Source: Oasisia sp. SBJ-2009 (taxonomy: Eukaryota; Annelida; Polychaeta; Sabellida; Siboglinidae). Taken from it: DNA of 64,000 nt. The stretch is taken from the NCBI GenBank assembly GCA_964017155.1, contig OZ024857.1:23125655-23189654 (forward strand), given 5' to 3'. Under the pieces are notes generated by a model, which saw only the letters and a program-made list of their open reading frames with translations, searched no databases and was not told the DNA's origin. The stretch's first letter is position 1, and every line of letters begins with the position of its first letter. The position numbers were made by a program, and so were the translations under genes. Shown in pieces: positions 31,280-45,700 of this stretch.

Positions 31280-32431
31280 CTAAATGGCGAGTGTCAGGGT
31301 GAGTTCTCAACTACTGAGCTGCCACTGAGTCAAACCAACCAATGAATGAGCCAACATTGAATGCCCCTTAATTTAAATATTTATCTTCCTGTTACCTCTG
31401 ATAGAGGACCATTAGAGATTGACTTGAGGATTTATGCAAATGAAATTGTTTCTTGTATGGTGTTAAATGCTAGTGGACAAAATATATGATGATGATTCAA
31501 CACTGATCAAAGAACAATTGATTAATCCAGAATATTGTGTTTGCCAATGCACAATCAAAATGTTGCACATCAAGCTTTTCCTTTGTCAACAATGTTAATA
31601 TAAGTTATCCATGAATGACATTACTTTTACTGCATGACATGGTGGACTACACACAAGCTGTATACATCTGTCACTTTAATAGCAACTTTCTCATGCTTTT
31701 TTCATAAAAATGTCACCTAAAACAAAAATTTCAGCCAAATATACAATGAATTTAATGTGTTTGGCATATCAATATTTTGAATGTTTGACAAGAGTTTTTG
31801 CTAAGCAACTGGTCATATAAAAATACCTGGCAACAATGGCAAGTCTTGAGTACAGATACAATGAATTAGGCCCACAGAGTTAGATCATTAATCTTTCTCC
31901 TATAGACTATAGTTCTACTGGTGTGTTCTATTTATATATATGATTAGGCCACATAAAAGTAATTGATCGTTTCTCATTATACCTCTGTTAAAAAGTAAAC
32001 AAAATAAGTGAGGGGTGCAGTTTTTTTTAGTATGCTGCCTGAGGTAGACAAATCATCTGATTTGACACAAGTCATCATTTTCCATTATTAGTTTATATAA
32101 TAACAACATAAAGCATAGCGATACTCATTAACTGAAATGCACAAACTGATCAGGGTTTCCTCTGAGTTAAATGATGGGCGAGCAAGCACCAAAGGCATGA
32201 TGCGACACTGTGGATCCGGGGGCATGGCCACCGAAACTACCTTCAAAATGCCCACCTATCTCATATTGCAGGGAAAACACTGAGTCTGATGAGAAACTGG
32301 GAATGGTCACCAAAAATCCTGTGGTTGCTATGGGAGCTTATTGTCGGAAGGGTTGTAGCAAATCATATTTTAAAATAATATTTGTAGACTTACATTTTAC
32401 AAAACATTTCATCCCCGTGGATGTTGTAACA
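31280..32431. other. Intergenic spacer, no gene seen
   Basis: AT-rich. A 93-codon frame at 32,210 has no recognisable domain. Confidence 0.45.
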
Positions 32432-32442
32432 CATTGCAGGCT

Positions 32443-33311
32443 TCTTCTTCGCCTTTTCTCACTAGGTGGGGTCAGTGACCTGAATTCTTGATTTCCATAA
32501 TGTTCTGTCCTGCGCATCCTCCAGGGTGATCCGCAGTGTCCGCATATCCCTTCGGACGCCATCCATCCATCTCACTCTTGGTCTCCCCCTTGGCCTTTTT
32601 CCTGGCACTCTCATGTCACCAACTGCTTTCACTTCGTTTTCTTCCATTCTCTGCACGTGTCCATACCAGCGTAGTCTAATTTCTCTTACTTTCTCTTGTA
32701 TGCTACTCACACCTAGCTCCTTTCTGATGTCCACACTCTTTACTCTGTCTCTCAATGTTACTCCTTTTATTCTTCTCAACATCCTCATTTCTGTTTTCTC
32801 GAGAATCTGTTCCTCCTTCTTTCTAACTGTCCAGCATTCTGCTCCATACAGAAGTACTGGTCTAATGATAGTCATGTAGAGCTTGATCTTTAATTTCCTT
32901 GGCATATTCTTGTCACTGATAACTCCGGATATGTCTCTCCACTTGCCCCACGCTGCACTAACTCTTGCTCTTACTGTTTCCTCTGATCCTCCTTCTTCAC
33001 TGATGGTGACACCTAAATATTTGAGTTTATTCACCTGTCTGAGACTCGTGCCTTGGCTGTCTTTGATGTTTAGTTTTGTTCCGTTTTTCTGATATTGACT
33101 TTTAGTCCCTTGCTCTCCATCCCAATCTGCCATCCAAGCCAACTCCTCTGCATCTCCTCCTCTGTATCTGTTACTATTGCCAGATCGTCAGCAAACAGCA
33201 GTTCATTTGGCAACCCGCATCTGAACTCTTCGCTGATGACATCTAATACTACGATAAACAGGAATGGGCGTAGCCCTGATCCCTGGTGTAGGCCAACTTT
33301 GATGGGAAACT
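32443..33311 (-). mobile_element. 5'-truncated RTE-like LINE with 11-bp target duplication
   Basis: The minus strand encodes a reverse transcriptase end: KVGLHQGSGLRPFLFIVVLD, the catalytic LLFADDLAIV motif and EEEMQ. A frameshift near 33,070-33,140 follows, then KYLGVTISEEGG, RPVLLYGAECWTV, LRWYGHVQRMEE and RPRGRPRVRWMDGVRRDM to a stop at 32,462. A GAA-rich tail follows. The direct repeat CATTGCAGGCT lies at 32,432-32,442 and 33,312-33,322. Clade assignment rests on recollection of RTE proteins. Confidence 0.85.
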
Positions 33312-33337
33312 CATTGCAGGCTGACAATTGATAAAAT

Positions 33338-33562
33338 ATCCAGAACCTGTTTCTTTTAGTATAACATTGAAGTGGAGATGTGTCATTGAAATTTAAATTG
33401 TCATTAAATATTCTGATTCTCAACACTTGTTTCTATTGAAATGGGGAGGTATCATTGACATTTGAATTATCATTGCATTTCCTGATTCTCAAAACCTGTT
33501 TCTTTTGCTATAATGTTAAAGTGGGAGATGTCATTGAAATTGTAGTTATCATTGCATTTTGT
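33338..33562. repeat. Three tandem units of about 75-80 bp
   Basis: The sequence CTGTTTCTTTTNNTATAA, followed by TCATTGA.ATT.., TTATCATTGCATTT and CTGATTCTCAA, recurs three times with decay, just before the first visible LRR-gene exon. Confidence 0.7.
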
Positions 33563-33573
33563 TATACTTTCAG

Positions 33574-33703
33574 TTTCAATTTGTGGTGGCATGGTGGGTG
33601 TGGTCACTCTGCTGCATTCATTGCACTGCACAACCATGGTCAGCACATGATTACTGGAACAGCAGATACACAGGGAAGCTCAACTATGTCGACTATACAT
33701 CAA
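33574..33703 (+). CDS. LRR gene, first visible exon (possible signal peptide core)
   Basis: 130 nt, phase 0 to 1, acceptor TATACTTTCAG and donor GTAAGT. It reads [20 protein letters not shown], then [20 protein letters not shown] and YTS. The frame was chosen because it joins exon 2 without a stop; one alternative frame is also open. Confidence 0.65.
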
Positions 33704-36700
33704 GTAAGTGTACACGTGCAGCAATATAAATGCATCATGGAGGACTTGTAGGCAGCAGGGCAGCAATGGTCAAAATATTGTCAAAATATAAAACACTGCA
33801 TTCATAAATCATAATAAACCAATTTATTTCTTGCCTTCATTGATATAACTTTATTATTCTTGCACAATTTCACAATGATAAAATGCCTGTCTGACATTGT
33901 CTAACACCATGTGAGGGGGACATGAATATAGTTTTGTGTGTGTTGAATTGTCACGTAAATGTGTTAAAACAGAACACAAAAATGTATTCATTTCACTGTT
34001 TACGTTCTTTCATTCTAGGACTGCTTTGGAATCATCAATATTCAAATTGTATACAAGGGCCATAAGCTACCTCTATGGAAGATAACAGCACTATATATAA
34101 GATTTCATAATTTTCATTATTGTAATAATATTCACCATGCCTTTTTTACTCACTTCCCTGTCTTACAAAGTTTCAGTTCTCTAAGTGAAACAGCTAATTG
34201 ATTCCATGTTACATTAAATCCTGCTATATATACACTGTAGTTCCATGTCCACCAAACTAAAAAATAAATTAATTAGAAATTCAAAATGTTGTCATATGCC
34301 ACACAAATCAATTTTTTTTATATAAATTGAAACAGAAGGTTTCACAGAGGCTTGACCCTGAACTTTGCTGCCCCCTTGGCTCATTTTCAGAGTAATAGTA
34401 TCGATTGCAGTCTATAGGAGATAATCCACATACATTGCCAACGTGTGTACAGTGTACACTGTATTGCATTTAACTTGAGAACTTCATAATACAGTAACAC
34501 AAAAATGTTGATATTTTCAGAAGTTGTATAATTTTAGCAACATTTCAGTTTAACAAGATCAGGTAGTGTAATTCCAATAATTGCTGTAGCTCAGTTGGCA
34601 GATGTGTTCATTCAATGTGGTTATTTTTGCAATTGGGAGAAGACCAGTTCAAGTGTGACATAAAACTATTGATTTCCTTTTGACACTTTTTCTTTTTACA
34701 AGTTAATAATTATAGACTGAATCAATTTAACACAATAATATACTGTTTATATTATAACAATTGTTTGTAATAATTATTTATTCATAATGACAATGAAAAT
34801 ATGATAATCATTTATAATGATGATGTATAATTTAGTTATTTTAGTTAGCAAATTGTGGTTTGTCTGGATAATTTAAATTTAGAAATATAATTGTTATTCA
34901 AAATGTTTTTTTATTTTTGTCGCGAATAAGTAAGTAATAAAAAAGATACAAACAATACATTATTAATTTGTTAAATGTTAAAATGATTCAGTTTACAATT
35001 AAAAGGTAAACAAAAAACGTTAACTTTCTGAAAACAATTGAAAGGGTTGTCCTGATGCGAATATGCCAGGTATGTGTCATCTCTGATGCAACAATCCCAT
35101 GTGATCACCTAGCAAATTTAATTTCAACTTTCTGCAGAATTCGCTACACAATGGGTTTATTTAAAGTTGAACTTCTACACCAAATGTATTTTTATTTGTC
35201 ACTGAAGGCAGGGTGTGCTGGGTGTTGTCATGTGTCACTGTGTTTTCAGCGGAAACATCAAATGGAATGTGGTCGGATCTGATTGATATGAAAGGCCCGT
35301 ACCTTTTGAGCAACAGCTACTATGACACTTCATCTTCGTCTTGGCCTTGTTGTGATAGCAACGGCTGTGCTACTTGTTCTGGTGGTACCTGCAGTGGGTG
35401 TACTTGCACCAAAGACCGGGTCAACCTCACTGATTGCCATGCATCTAGCATGTAAGATATGCATTGATACATCTTAATATATATACAGATACATATCCAT
35501 ATCTATACTGGGTGTGTGCATGCATGCGTGTGCATGTGTCAATTCCATGTGCTTTTGTGGCAGTATGTATTCATATGTGCGTGCATGCATAGTGTGTATT
35601 CATGAGACCTGAATGTTGAAGTAGCTGTATTAGCAGGATTAATAAAAATTATGATGCTTTAGGCTTTCCGAAATAATTTGATGTGACCTTTATTGCAACT
35701 TGCATGGTGGCTGTATTGCCCAGGAGACCATCAAACAAGAGTTGACTATATTGCAACATGCATGCTGTACATTACATTTTTGTTTTGATGTTGTGGCTTT
35801 TTCAGAAAATGTTACACATGTCAATGAATGGTCCACATTTTTAGAGCATAAAAAACTTGAATATTATTTTATAGATGTGTCTGTATTGATTTGTATGAGT
35901 AAAGGTTCGTCTTTTCTACTCTTGGGTGTTTTCTGTGGGTTTCAGTGTTTTGAAGGCAATGTCATTCACAGAGATCACACCTGATACGTTTACAAGTACT
36001 GCAATTACCAGCATGTAAGTAGACCTTTCTAACTTTTCCAAGCAGAATAATTTTGCTTACTGTTTTAATTGTTTTTAATTTAGTAGGTGTGCTCTATGAT
36101 GGTTAGTGTGCTGGACTCATATAGAGGGACCAGTGTGGGAACCCTGGTGCGTCGAAACTTGAGCCATTTCATTCTTTTTTTGCTTGTGTTTTTCAGAAGA
36201 GACTCAAATCCTTGGTCTTTTCTGCTAGGAGAAGTATAAGATCCCACTTGAGCAGGGAAATGATAAAACCTTTCATATACTCACTGAGCAAAGATCTTGT
36301 TCTCAGAAAAAATCATCAACAAACTGATGTTGGCTATACAACGGAGGAAGAATGCTAGAATATCCACCTGCCAGATTACATTTATGAATAATCGAAATCG
36401 TGTTTGCAATTTAAAAGTGACATCCACACAATGTTAAAACTGTTACTGTAAAAACATTCAATTTGTAAAACCTGCTGTTGGCACTTATTGTTTATTGACA
36501 TTTAATTGGTTTTAAGTTGGTTTGTTTGCACAGTTTTAATTATATATTCCAGACTGATGTACGCGTCTTTTACTAATGATGAGTACGGTTCTGTTTCAGT
36601 GAAATAGTGGATTGCTCATCATTCTCACGGATTGTCAATGGCACCTTCGACAAACTGACAAGTCTCAAGAAACTGTGAGTCTGCATTCAAATCCCAGCTT

Positions 36701-39700
36701 CTAGCAGGAAAATTCAAAAAGTTCATGTAGCTATGAAATATTCTTAAGTGATTACATGTTCTAGTAGATTGTTGAATTTTATTAATGTCGGCAATAACAA
36801 CTGCGTGTTGATTATTTGCAAATAAATTTATTTTAGCCAAGTAAATGAAAAGTTTATGGAATCAGCATTTGTTCTGACACACATTGCATGTCATTTAGTC
36901 TCCATTTGGTATACATTGTAAAGTTATTGATATTATTTCAGTCACATTTACATAGGTAGTAATGTAACATCACAGTTTTGTTATATTTGTCAATTGATTT
37001 CCTAGAATGACAAGACAGATTAGTTAAGAATGAAATAATAACAGGAAAACATTTGTAAATAATTATGTTTAATTACATTATCAGTTATAATTTTAAATCT
37101 CTCCAGTATGTCTTTATATTGTTGGAATTCATTGATTCATTTAAGGGTAATCCAGTTCACGGCACTTGACAGATTTCCTGATATTTCAAAAACAGCACTG
37201 GAAATTCTGTAAGTACCAATAGGACACTATAATATTGTATAAACAAAAATATATACATCATATACTGTATTTATGTATGAGATGTGTATGGCCTGTATAT
37301 GTGGTGCGTGCATGCACGTGAGTGATTTGGTGATTGAGTCAGTGATTGAATCAGTGAGTGAGTCGGTGATTGAGTCGGTGATTGAATCAATGAGTGAGTC
37401 GGTGAGTGAATCAGTGAGTGAGTCGGTGAGTAAGTCAGTGAGTGAGTCAGTGAGTGAATCAGTGAGTGAGTCGGTGAGTGAATCAGTGAGTGAGTTGGTG
37501 AGTAATTCAGTGAGTCGGTGAATGAGTCAGTGAGTGAATCAGTAAGTCAGTGAGTGAGTTGGTGATTGAGTCGGTGATTGAGTCAGTGAGTGAGTCGGTG
37601 AGTGAATCAGTGAGTAAGTGAGTGAGTCAGTGAGTGACTTGGTGAGTGAGTCAATGAGTGAATCAACGAGTGAATCAGCAAGTGAGTCAGTGAGTGAGTC
37701 ATTGAGTGAGTTGGTGAGTGAGTCAATGAGTGAATCAGTGAGTGAGTCAGTGAGTCAGTGATTGAGTCGGTGAGTGAGTCAGTGCACACATGCATTTAGC
37801 ATATCATATGTGCATATGATATGGTGTTTTAACATTTGATTTTATTGAAAACTATTGTCATGACACCTTGTGTCCATAGTAGTTGTATACTACTACTTTT
37901 TAGGTATATTTCTGTGCTAGCAATACTGATAAGTTGATGGACTTTTAAACTGAATGTATGGCTCCTGCTTTCATTCATATTTATGTGTTATAACTTTTAA
38001 AAAATAGTTGACTTATGAATCCTTTAAGCGTTGCACTATAGAGCTACTGTTTTGTTTTGTGTCTTCCAGGAATCTTGCACAGAACAACATTTTTTTGGAC
38101 ACATTGACATACACAGATCAGGTGCTGCCGACCACGCTCACACACGTGTAAGTTATTTTGTCAAAACAACAGGGAATTACTATTAATGTGGCACACATGC
38201 ATGCACACACTATGATACAGTGATGCATGCAGGTCCACATGCATGCATGCACATGTAAAAGTGTAAGTTCTTTTATCAAAACAACAGGGAATCACAATTA
38301 ATGTTGCACGCTCATACCATGATACAAAGACACAGGCACATACACACACTAACTGTTCAGTGTGATCAGCTATGCCTTGTAGGTGGTTCTGGCAGAAGTT
38401 AGTCTTGTGATGATTTTTCTTCTTCTTGCAGTGCACTGATGAACAACGCCATCTACTGGCTGCCTCCGGCAATGTTCAGCAACAGCAAAGTTAAATTCCT
38501 GTAAGTTATTGGATCACTCGCCTGACTTTGCCGTGTTTCAATGCAAATAGTCATTAATATTAAATATGTTAAAAATAAATGATAACACGCATAAGCCTTG
38601 TGCAATTTGACTGCAAAAACATGTCATTTTAACATCAACAAACCATTTTTGTGATGGATCAAAATAATTGTGGAAGCAGCTCTTTGTTAGATTTGAACAT
38701 GTGATATGAAGTAGAGCTCACTGACAAGATTATGCACTGAAAATGTGGTGATAGAAGTAAGTAATTGTAGCACTTTTCTACATCCTAGAAAATTTAAGCT
38801 CTGACGCACAACAAACAAAATAATTTGACACAATCATAAATAGAGACAGGTAAGAATAACTGGAGCATGAAACCACCGGAAATATATGGGAAAAGCAATT
38901 TCAAACATGTTTTGAGTTTTTTTTACGAAAGGTGGTTATAGTTTCAAATAATTAATTATGATAAAGAGTTGATTCCGGATGGAATATCAAGCTGACGGGA
39001 GAAATGCATGGTGATAATCTGTTACTTAGCTAAACCTAGTAACCTCAACCCTAGGGGACTACTGAGCTTATGGACATGGTTAATAGTTTTGGCCAGTGAA
39101 GTTAAAACATCAAATTACCAAACCAACAGTAAAATACCTTGATTTTAAAGTTATTGTTGTGTTTTTATATTACTGTACATGTTTGATTTGTAGGAGCCTG
39201 AGCTACAACAAGTTTATATACTTCCCAACCGAGGCCCTGAAGAACATGCCGGAACTGATATATCTGTAAGTGTCTCTGTGTTACATAAATGCCATAAAAG
39301 GGTGACAGTTAATCAGTATGATTTGTTTAGATTAACTTCTTGCATAGATTTGGTAAACATACCACATAAAAATGTAAACATTCCATGCACGCATAGCTGC
39401 ATGCACATCTGCATGCACACATGCCTGCACACACGTACACATAGACACATGCTAGGTCCATTATTTTAATTATCTGCTTGTGTGAGTTGTTGATGCTTGT
39501 ATAAGTTGTGTCTGGTAGACAAGTCCCTCGTGCAAGTTATCAAGAGAAACTCACACTTAACTAACAAATGTGTACCATTACAGGGGACTGGATGGCAACC
39601 AACTAAAGGCTATTTCACGAGCTAACATGCTGGCGCTGTCCACTAGTTCACTTCAGCACCTGTAAGTCATTTGCCTAAATTGCTTATAAAATTAATGTTA

Positions 39701-42700
39701 TGATTCCCACTAGCATTACTACAATATCAGCTTGTTTCTGAGGTATTTGATTTTGCTTTGATGAAGATATTGAACTAAGTAATACATTTTAACTAGGACC
39801 AGTTAATACATAGCTCCAAAATAATATATTTGCATTTTCACTAGTCTAATGATAAAAACAAGGTTTTAGCAACATTTCTTTGGAAACATTATAATTGCTG
39901 CTCATACCGTTTGTTGTGACATTCTTCATATGTTTTGACAAGTGGTATAATATAATATATTAAATATATTTTCTTTCAGAAATATCAGCAACAATAATAT
40001 CTTCTTCATAGAACAGCATTCGTTGAGCAATGTGCCTGAACTGAAGATATTGTAAGTACTGCTCCGTTACATAAGAGCTGTGACTGACTTAAGCAACATC
40101 ACAATAATGAGCTCTCGCAGTGAAAAGGCCACATTGTTAACTAATCAGATGCTCTGTAAAATGAAGACACTTATATTATAAATATTTTGAAAGATATGGA
40201 ACGAAATGCATGAATGTTGTGTTATATACATACACATGTAATACTGTTTTGATAGATTGTGTGTGACTTGTAATAATAATAATAACAACTTTATTTCATA
40301 TTGAGCCACATTCATAGATTTCAAAATATTTTAAAGGTGATTACAATACAGCATTGTTAAACACAAAATTACTATTAATACAATGGTTATTTAACATACA
40401 ATAAAATTTGTACGTAATAGTAATAAAGTAAAATGCACATATAAATAAATGACTTATGTAAAATATAGTATTAGCTGACTATTGGCCATACAGAATTAAC
40501 TTAAAGAAAGCTATTTTCAGCTTTAAAATTAATCACACAGTTTATATTTTTAAATGATTACTTAAAATGCAATAGAAGATAAACCATGTTGTGATGATAT
40601 GCAACAGTTCAAATGAAAGTATTATATAAACAAACTTCAAATGCTGTTTAAAAAAAGATGTTAAGTCAAGATTTCAACACATCCACAGAGTCAGCAACAT
40701 GTGTGTTCAAATGAAAAACATTCCAGAAACAATGTTTTCTTCAGTGCACAAACCAGATGCATGTATGTACTAGTGTAGTTATACAGTAATGTGCAATTGA
40801 AATGAAAACATTATTGCATACATAAACAATCAATTGTCTAAGTGTTGATTTTTTGTATATTTACTATTTTTAACACAATAATGCAATGGGAAATAGCACA
40901 TTTGTTCCGGGTGAAAAACCTTTGTTAATAATAATATTGAAAATACAGAATAATATTACAAATTATTTTAGTTCATTTACAGAGCAACATTAATAAATCA
41001 CCAGTCAGGATACACAGTGTGTATCTCCTTCCCCCATCCACTGCATCCTCCTCCACAACCTCCATCACCTCCATGTCTCTCCTTCCCCTGTCCACTGCAT
41101 CCTCCTCCACAACCTCCATCACCTCCATGTCTCTCCTTCCCCTGTCCACTGCATCCTCCTCCACAACCTCTGTCACCTCCATGTCTCTCCTTCCCCGTCC
41201 ACTGCATCCCCCTCCACAACCTCTGTCACCTCCATGTCTCTCCTTCCCCTGTCCACTGCATCCTCCTCCACAACCTCTGTCACCTCCATGTCTCTCCTTC
41301 CCCTGTCCACTGCATCCTCCTCCACAACCTCTGTCACCTCCATGTCTCTCCTTCCCCGTCCACTGCATCCCCCTCCACAACCTCTGTCACCTCCATGTCT
41401 CTCCTTCCCCTGTCCACTGCATCCTCCTCCACAACCTCTGTCACCTCCATGTCTCTCCTTCCCCTGTCCACTGCATCCCCCTCCACAACCTCCGTCACCT
41501 CCATGTCTCTCCTTCCCCTGTCCACTGCATCCTCCTCCACAACCTCTGTCACCTCCATGTCTCTCCTTCCCCTGTCCACTGCATCCTCCTCCACAACCTC
41601 TGTCACCTCCATGTCTCTCCTTCCCCTGTCCACTGCATCCCCCTCCACAACCTCCGTCACCTCCATGTCTCTCCTTCCCCTGTCCACTGCATCCTCCTCC
41701 ACAACCTCTGTCACCTCCATGTCTCTCCTTCCCCTGTCCACTGCATCCTCCTCCACAACCTCCGTCACCTCCATGTCTCTCCTTCCCCTGTCCACTGCAT
41801 CCTCCTCCACAACCTCCATCACCTCCATGTCTTTCCTTCCCCGTCCACTGCATCCTCCTCCACAACCTCCGTCACCTCCATGTCTCTCCTTCCCCTGTCC
41901 ACTGCATCCTCCTCCACAACCTCCATCACCTCCATGTCTCTCCTTCCCCGTCCACTGCATCCTCCTCCACAACCTCCATCACCTCCATGTCTTTCCTTCC
42001 CCGTCCACTGCATCCTCCTCCACAACCTCCGTCACCTCCATGTCTCTCCTTCCCCTGTCCACTGCATCCTCCTCCACAACCTCCATCACCTCCATGTCTC
42101 TCCTTCCCCTGTCCACTGCATCCTCCTCCACAACCTCCGTCACCTCCATGTCTCTCCTTCCCCTGTCCACTGCATCCTCCTCCACAACCTCCGTCACCTC
42201 CATGTCTCTCCTTCCCCTGTCCACTGCATCCTCCTCCACAACCTCCGTCACCTCCATGTCTCTCCTTCCCCTGTCCACTGCATCCTCCTCCACAACCTCC
42301 ATCACCTCCATGTCTCTCCTTCCCCTGTCCACTGCATCCTCCTCCACAACCTCCATCACCTCCATGTCTCTCCTTCCCCTGTCCACTGCATCCTCCTCCA
42401 CAACCTCCATCACCTCCATGTCTCTCCTTCCCCGTCCACTGCATCCTTCTCCACCACGTCCATCACCTCCATGTCTTTCCTTCCCCTGTCCACTGCATCC
42501 TCCTCCACAACCTCCATCACCTCCATGTCTCTCCTTCCCCTGTCCACTGCATCCTCCTCCACAACCTCCATCACCTCCATGTCTCTCCTTCCCCTGTCCA
42601 CTGCATCCTCCTCCACAACCTCCATCACCTCCATGTCTCTCCTTCCCCTGTCCACTGCATCCTCCTCCACAACCTCCATCACCTCCATGTCTCTCCTTCC

Positions 42701-45700
42701 CCTGTCCACTGCATCCTCCTCCACAACCTCTGTCACCTCCATGTCTCTCCTTCCCCGTCCACTGCATCCCCCTCCACAACCTCTGTCACCTCCATGTCTC
42801 TCCTTCCCCTGTCCACTGCATCCTCCTCCACAACCTCTGTCACCTCCATGTCTCTCCTTCCCCTGTCCACTGCATCCTCCTCCACAACCTCCGTCACCTC
42901 CATGTCTCTCCTTCCCCTGTCCACTGCATCCTCCTCCACAACCTCCATCACCTCCATGTCTTTCCTTCCCCGTCCACTGCATCCTCCTCCACAACCTCCG
43001 TCACCTCCATGTCTCTCCTTCCCCTGTCCACTGCATCCTCCTCCACAACCTCCATCACCTCCATGTCTCTCCTTCCCCGTCCACTGCATCCTCCTCCACA
43101 ACCTCCATCACCTCCATGTCTTTCCTTCCCCGTCCACTGCATCCTCCTCCACAACCTCCGTCACCTCCATGTCTCTCCTTCCCCTGTCCACTGCATCCTC
43201 CTCCACAACCTCCATCACCTCCATGTCTCTCCTTCCCCTGTCCACTGCATCCTCCTCCACAACCTCCGTCACCTCCATGTCTCTCCTTCCCCTGTCCACT
43301 GCATCCTCCTCCACAACCTCCGTCACCTCCATGTCTCTCCTTCCCCTGTCCACTGAATCCTCCTCCACAACCTCCATCACCTCCATGTCTCTCCTTCCCC
43401 TGTCCACTGCATCCTCCTCCACAACCTCCATCACCTCCATGTCTCTCCTTCCCCTGTCCACTGCATCCTCCTCCACAACCTCCATCACCTCCATGTCTCT
43501 CCTTCCCCTGTCCACTGCATCCTCCTCCACAACCTCCATCACCTCCATGTCTCTCCTTCCCCGTCCACTGCATCCTTCTCCACCACGTCCATCACCTCCA
43601 TGTCTTTCCTTCCCCTGTCCACTGCATCCTCCTCCACAACCTCCATCACCTCCATGTCTCTCCTTCCCCTGTCCACTGCATCCTCCTCCACAACCTCCAT
43701 CACCTCCATGTCTCTCCTTCCCCTGTCCACTGCATCCTCCTCCACAACCTCCATCACCTCCATGTCTCTCCTTCCCCTGTCCACTGCATCCTTCTCCACA
43801 ACCTCCATCACCTCCATGTCTCTCCTTCCCCTGTCCACTGCATCCTCCTCCACAACCTCCATCACCTCCATGTCTCTCCTTCCCCTGTCCACTGCATCCT
43901 CCTCCACAACCTCCATCACCTCCATGTCTCTCCTTCCCCTGTCCACTGCATCCTTCTCCACCACCTCCATCACCTCCATGTCTTTCCTTCCCCTGTCCAC
44001 TGCATCCTCCTCCACCACCTCCATCACCTCCATGTCTTTCCTTCCCCTGTCCACTGCATCCTCCTCCACAACCTCCATCACCTCCATGTCTCTCCTTCCC
44101 CTGTCCACTGCATCCTCCTCCACAACCTCCATCACCTCCATGTCTCTCCTTCCCCTGTCCACTGCATCCTTCTCCACCACCTCCATCACCTCCATGTCTT
44201 TCCTTCCCCTGTCCACTGCATCCTCCTCCACAACCTCCATCACCTCCATGTCTCTCCTTCCCCTGTCCACTGCATCCTCCTCCACAACCTCCATCACCTC
44301 CATGTCTCTCCTTCCCCGTCCACTGCATCCTTCTCCACCACCTCCATCACCTCCATGTCTCTGACACGAGGTTCACATTTGAACCTCATGTCTTACTCCT
44401 TTCAGACAGAGAAGAAAACAAGATTTACTTTTATGAAATTGACACTGCTTTTTTGCCACAGAGAGCTGCACCAGAACAAGTTGGCCAACATTCCGGCTTA
44501 CACATTTGATGGCATTGCAAAGCTCCTTCACCTGTAAGTTGACTGACAGCTGTCACTTAGATCTCAATGTTGCGACACATTCTAACATAGGTTGATTGAC
44601 AACTGTCACTCATATCTCGATATTGGGACGTTTAATTTTGGGAACCACCTTTATTTATTTCACTTTATATGTAACATATTAAGAATGTACTGGTTTTTGA
44701 ATTATTAACTATTGATGGGCTGTCTGTGCAGTGAGTTGAATCACAACCTACTGAAGACTGTGGGCACAGAAGCCTTCACCAACCTGCCTGAGCTGATCAC
44801 ACTGATTCTGCACTCACAAGACACTCCCATGGAGCTCATACAATATGACGCCTTCAGAAATATCGGATCTAAGCTGGAAAGCCTGTAAGTTGTCATCTTC
44901 CCTCAACCATGTATTCTGTACATGTTCGGTGTGGCTGCTTGAATGCTGTGTTATTGCATGTATCTCCTTCCCTCTGTCCATTACATCCTCATCCACAACC
45001 TCCGTCACCTCCATGTATCTCCTTCCCTCTGTCCACTACATCCTCCTCCACAACATCTGCCACCTCCATGTCTCTCCTTCCCCCATCCACTGCATCCTCC
45101 TCCACAACCCTCGCCACCTCCATGTCTCTCTTTCCCCTGTCCACTGCATCCTTCTCAACAACCTCCGTCACCTCCATGTCTCTCCTTCCCCTGTCCACTG
45201 CATCCTCCTCAACAACCTCTGTCACCTCCATGTCTCTCTTTCCCCCATCCACTGCATCCTTCTCCACAACCTCCGTCACCTCCATGTCTCTCCTTCCCCC
45301 ATCCACTGCATCCTCCTCCACAACCCTCGCCACCTCCATGTCTCTCTTTCCCCCATCCACTGCATCCTTCTCAACAACTTCCGTCACCTCCATGTCTCTC
45401 CTTACCCTGTCCACTGCATCCTCCTCCACAACCTCCGTCACCTCCATGTATCTCCTTCCCTCTGTCTACTACATCCTCCTCCACAACATCTGCCACCTCC
45501 ATGTCTCTCCTTCCCCCATCCACTGCATCCTCCTCCACAACCTCCGTCACCTCCATGTATCTCCTTCCCTCTGTCCACTACATCCTCCTCCACAACATCT
45601 GCCACCTCCATGTTTCTCCTCCCCCCATCCACTGCATTCTCCTCCACAACCTCCGTCACCTCCATGTCTCTCCTTCCCCCATTCATTACATCCTCCTCCA

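Noticed and set aside
33455..33751. Alternative reading frame of the first LRR-gene exon (98 codons, LWWHGGCGH...)
   Set aside because: It ends in the wrong phase to join exon 2; the chosen frame joins without a stop and gives a hydrophobic leader-like stretch.
34588..34660. A functional tRNA gene suggested by TAGCTCAGTTGG
   Set aside because: The B-box is degraded, the acceptor stem does not pair, and the sequence is part of a repeat with another copy at 27,600; it is a tRNA-derived remnant.
37273..37795. SVSESVSE- and THSLTHS-type frames
   Set aside because: Translations of the AGTG/AGTC simple repeat.
41017..44537. Very long open frames on both strands (up to 1,172 codons, Ser/Thr/Pro- or Gly/Cys-rich)
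   Set aside because: They are produced by a 54-bp repeat (a multiple of three) read in several frames at once and lie inside an intron between LRR exons 10 and 11.
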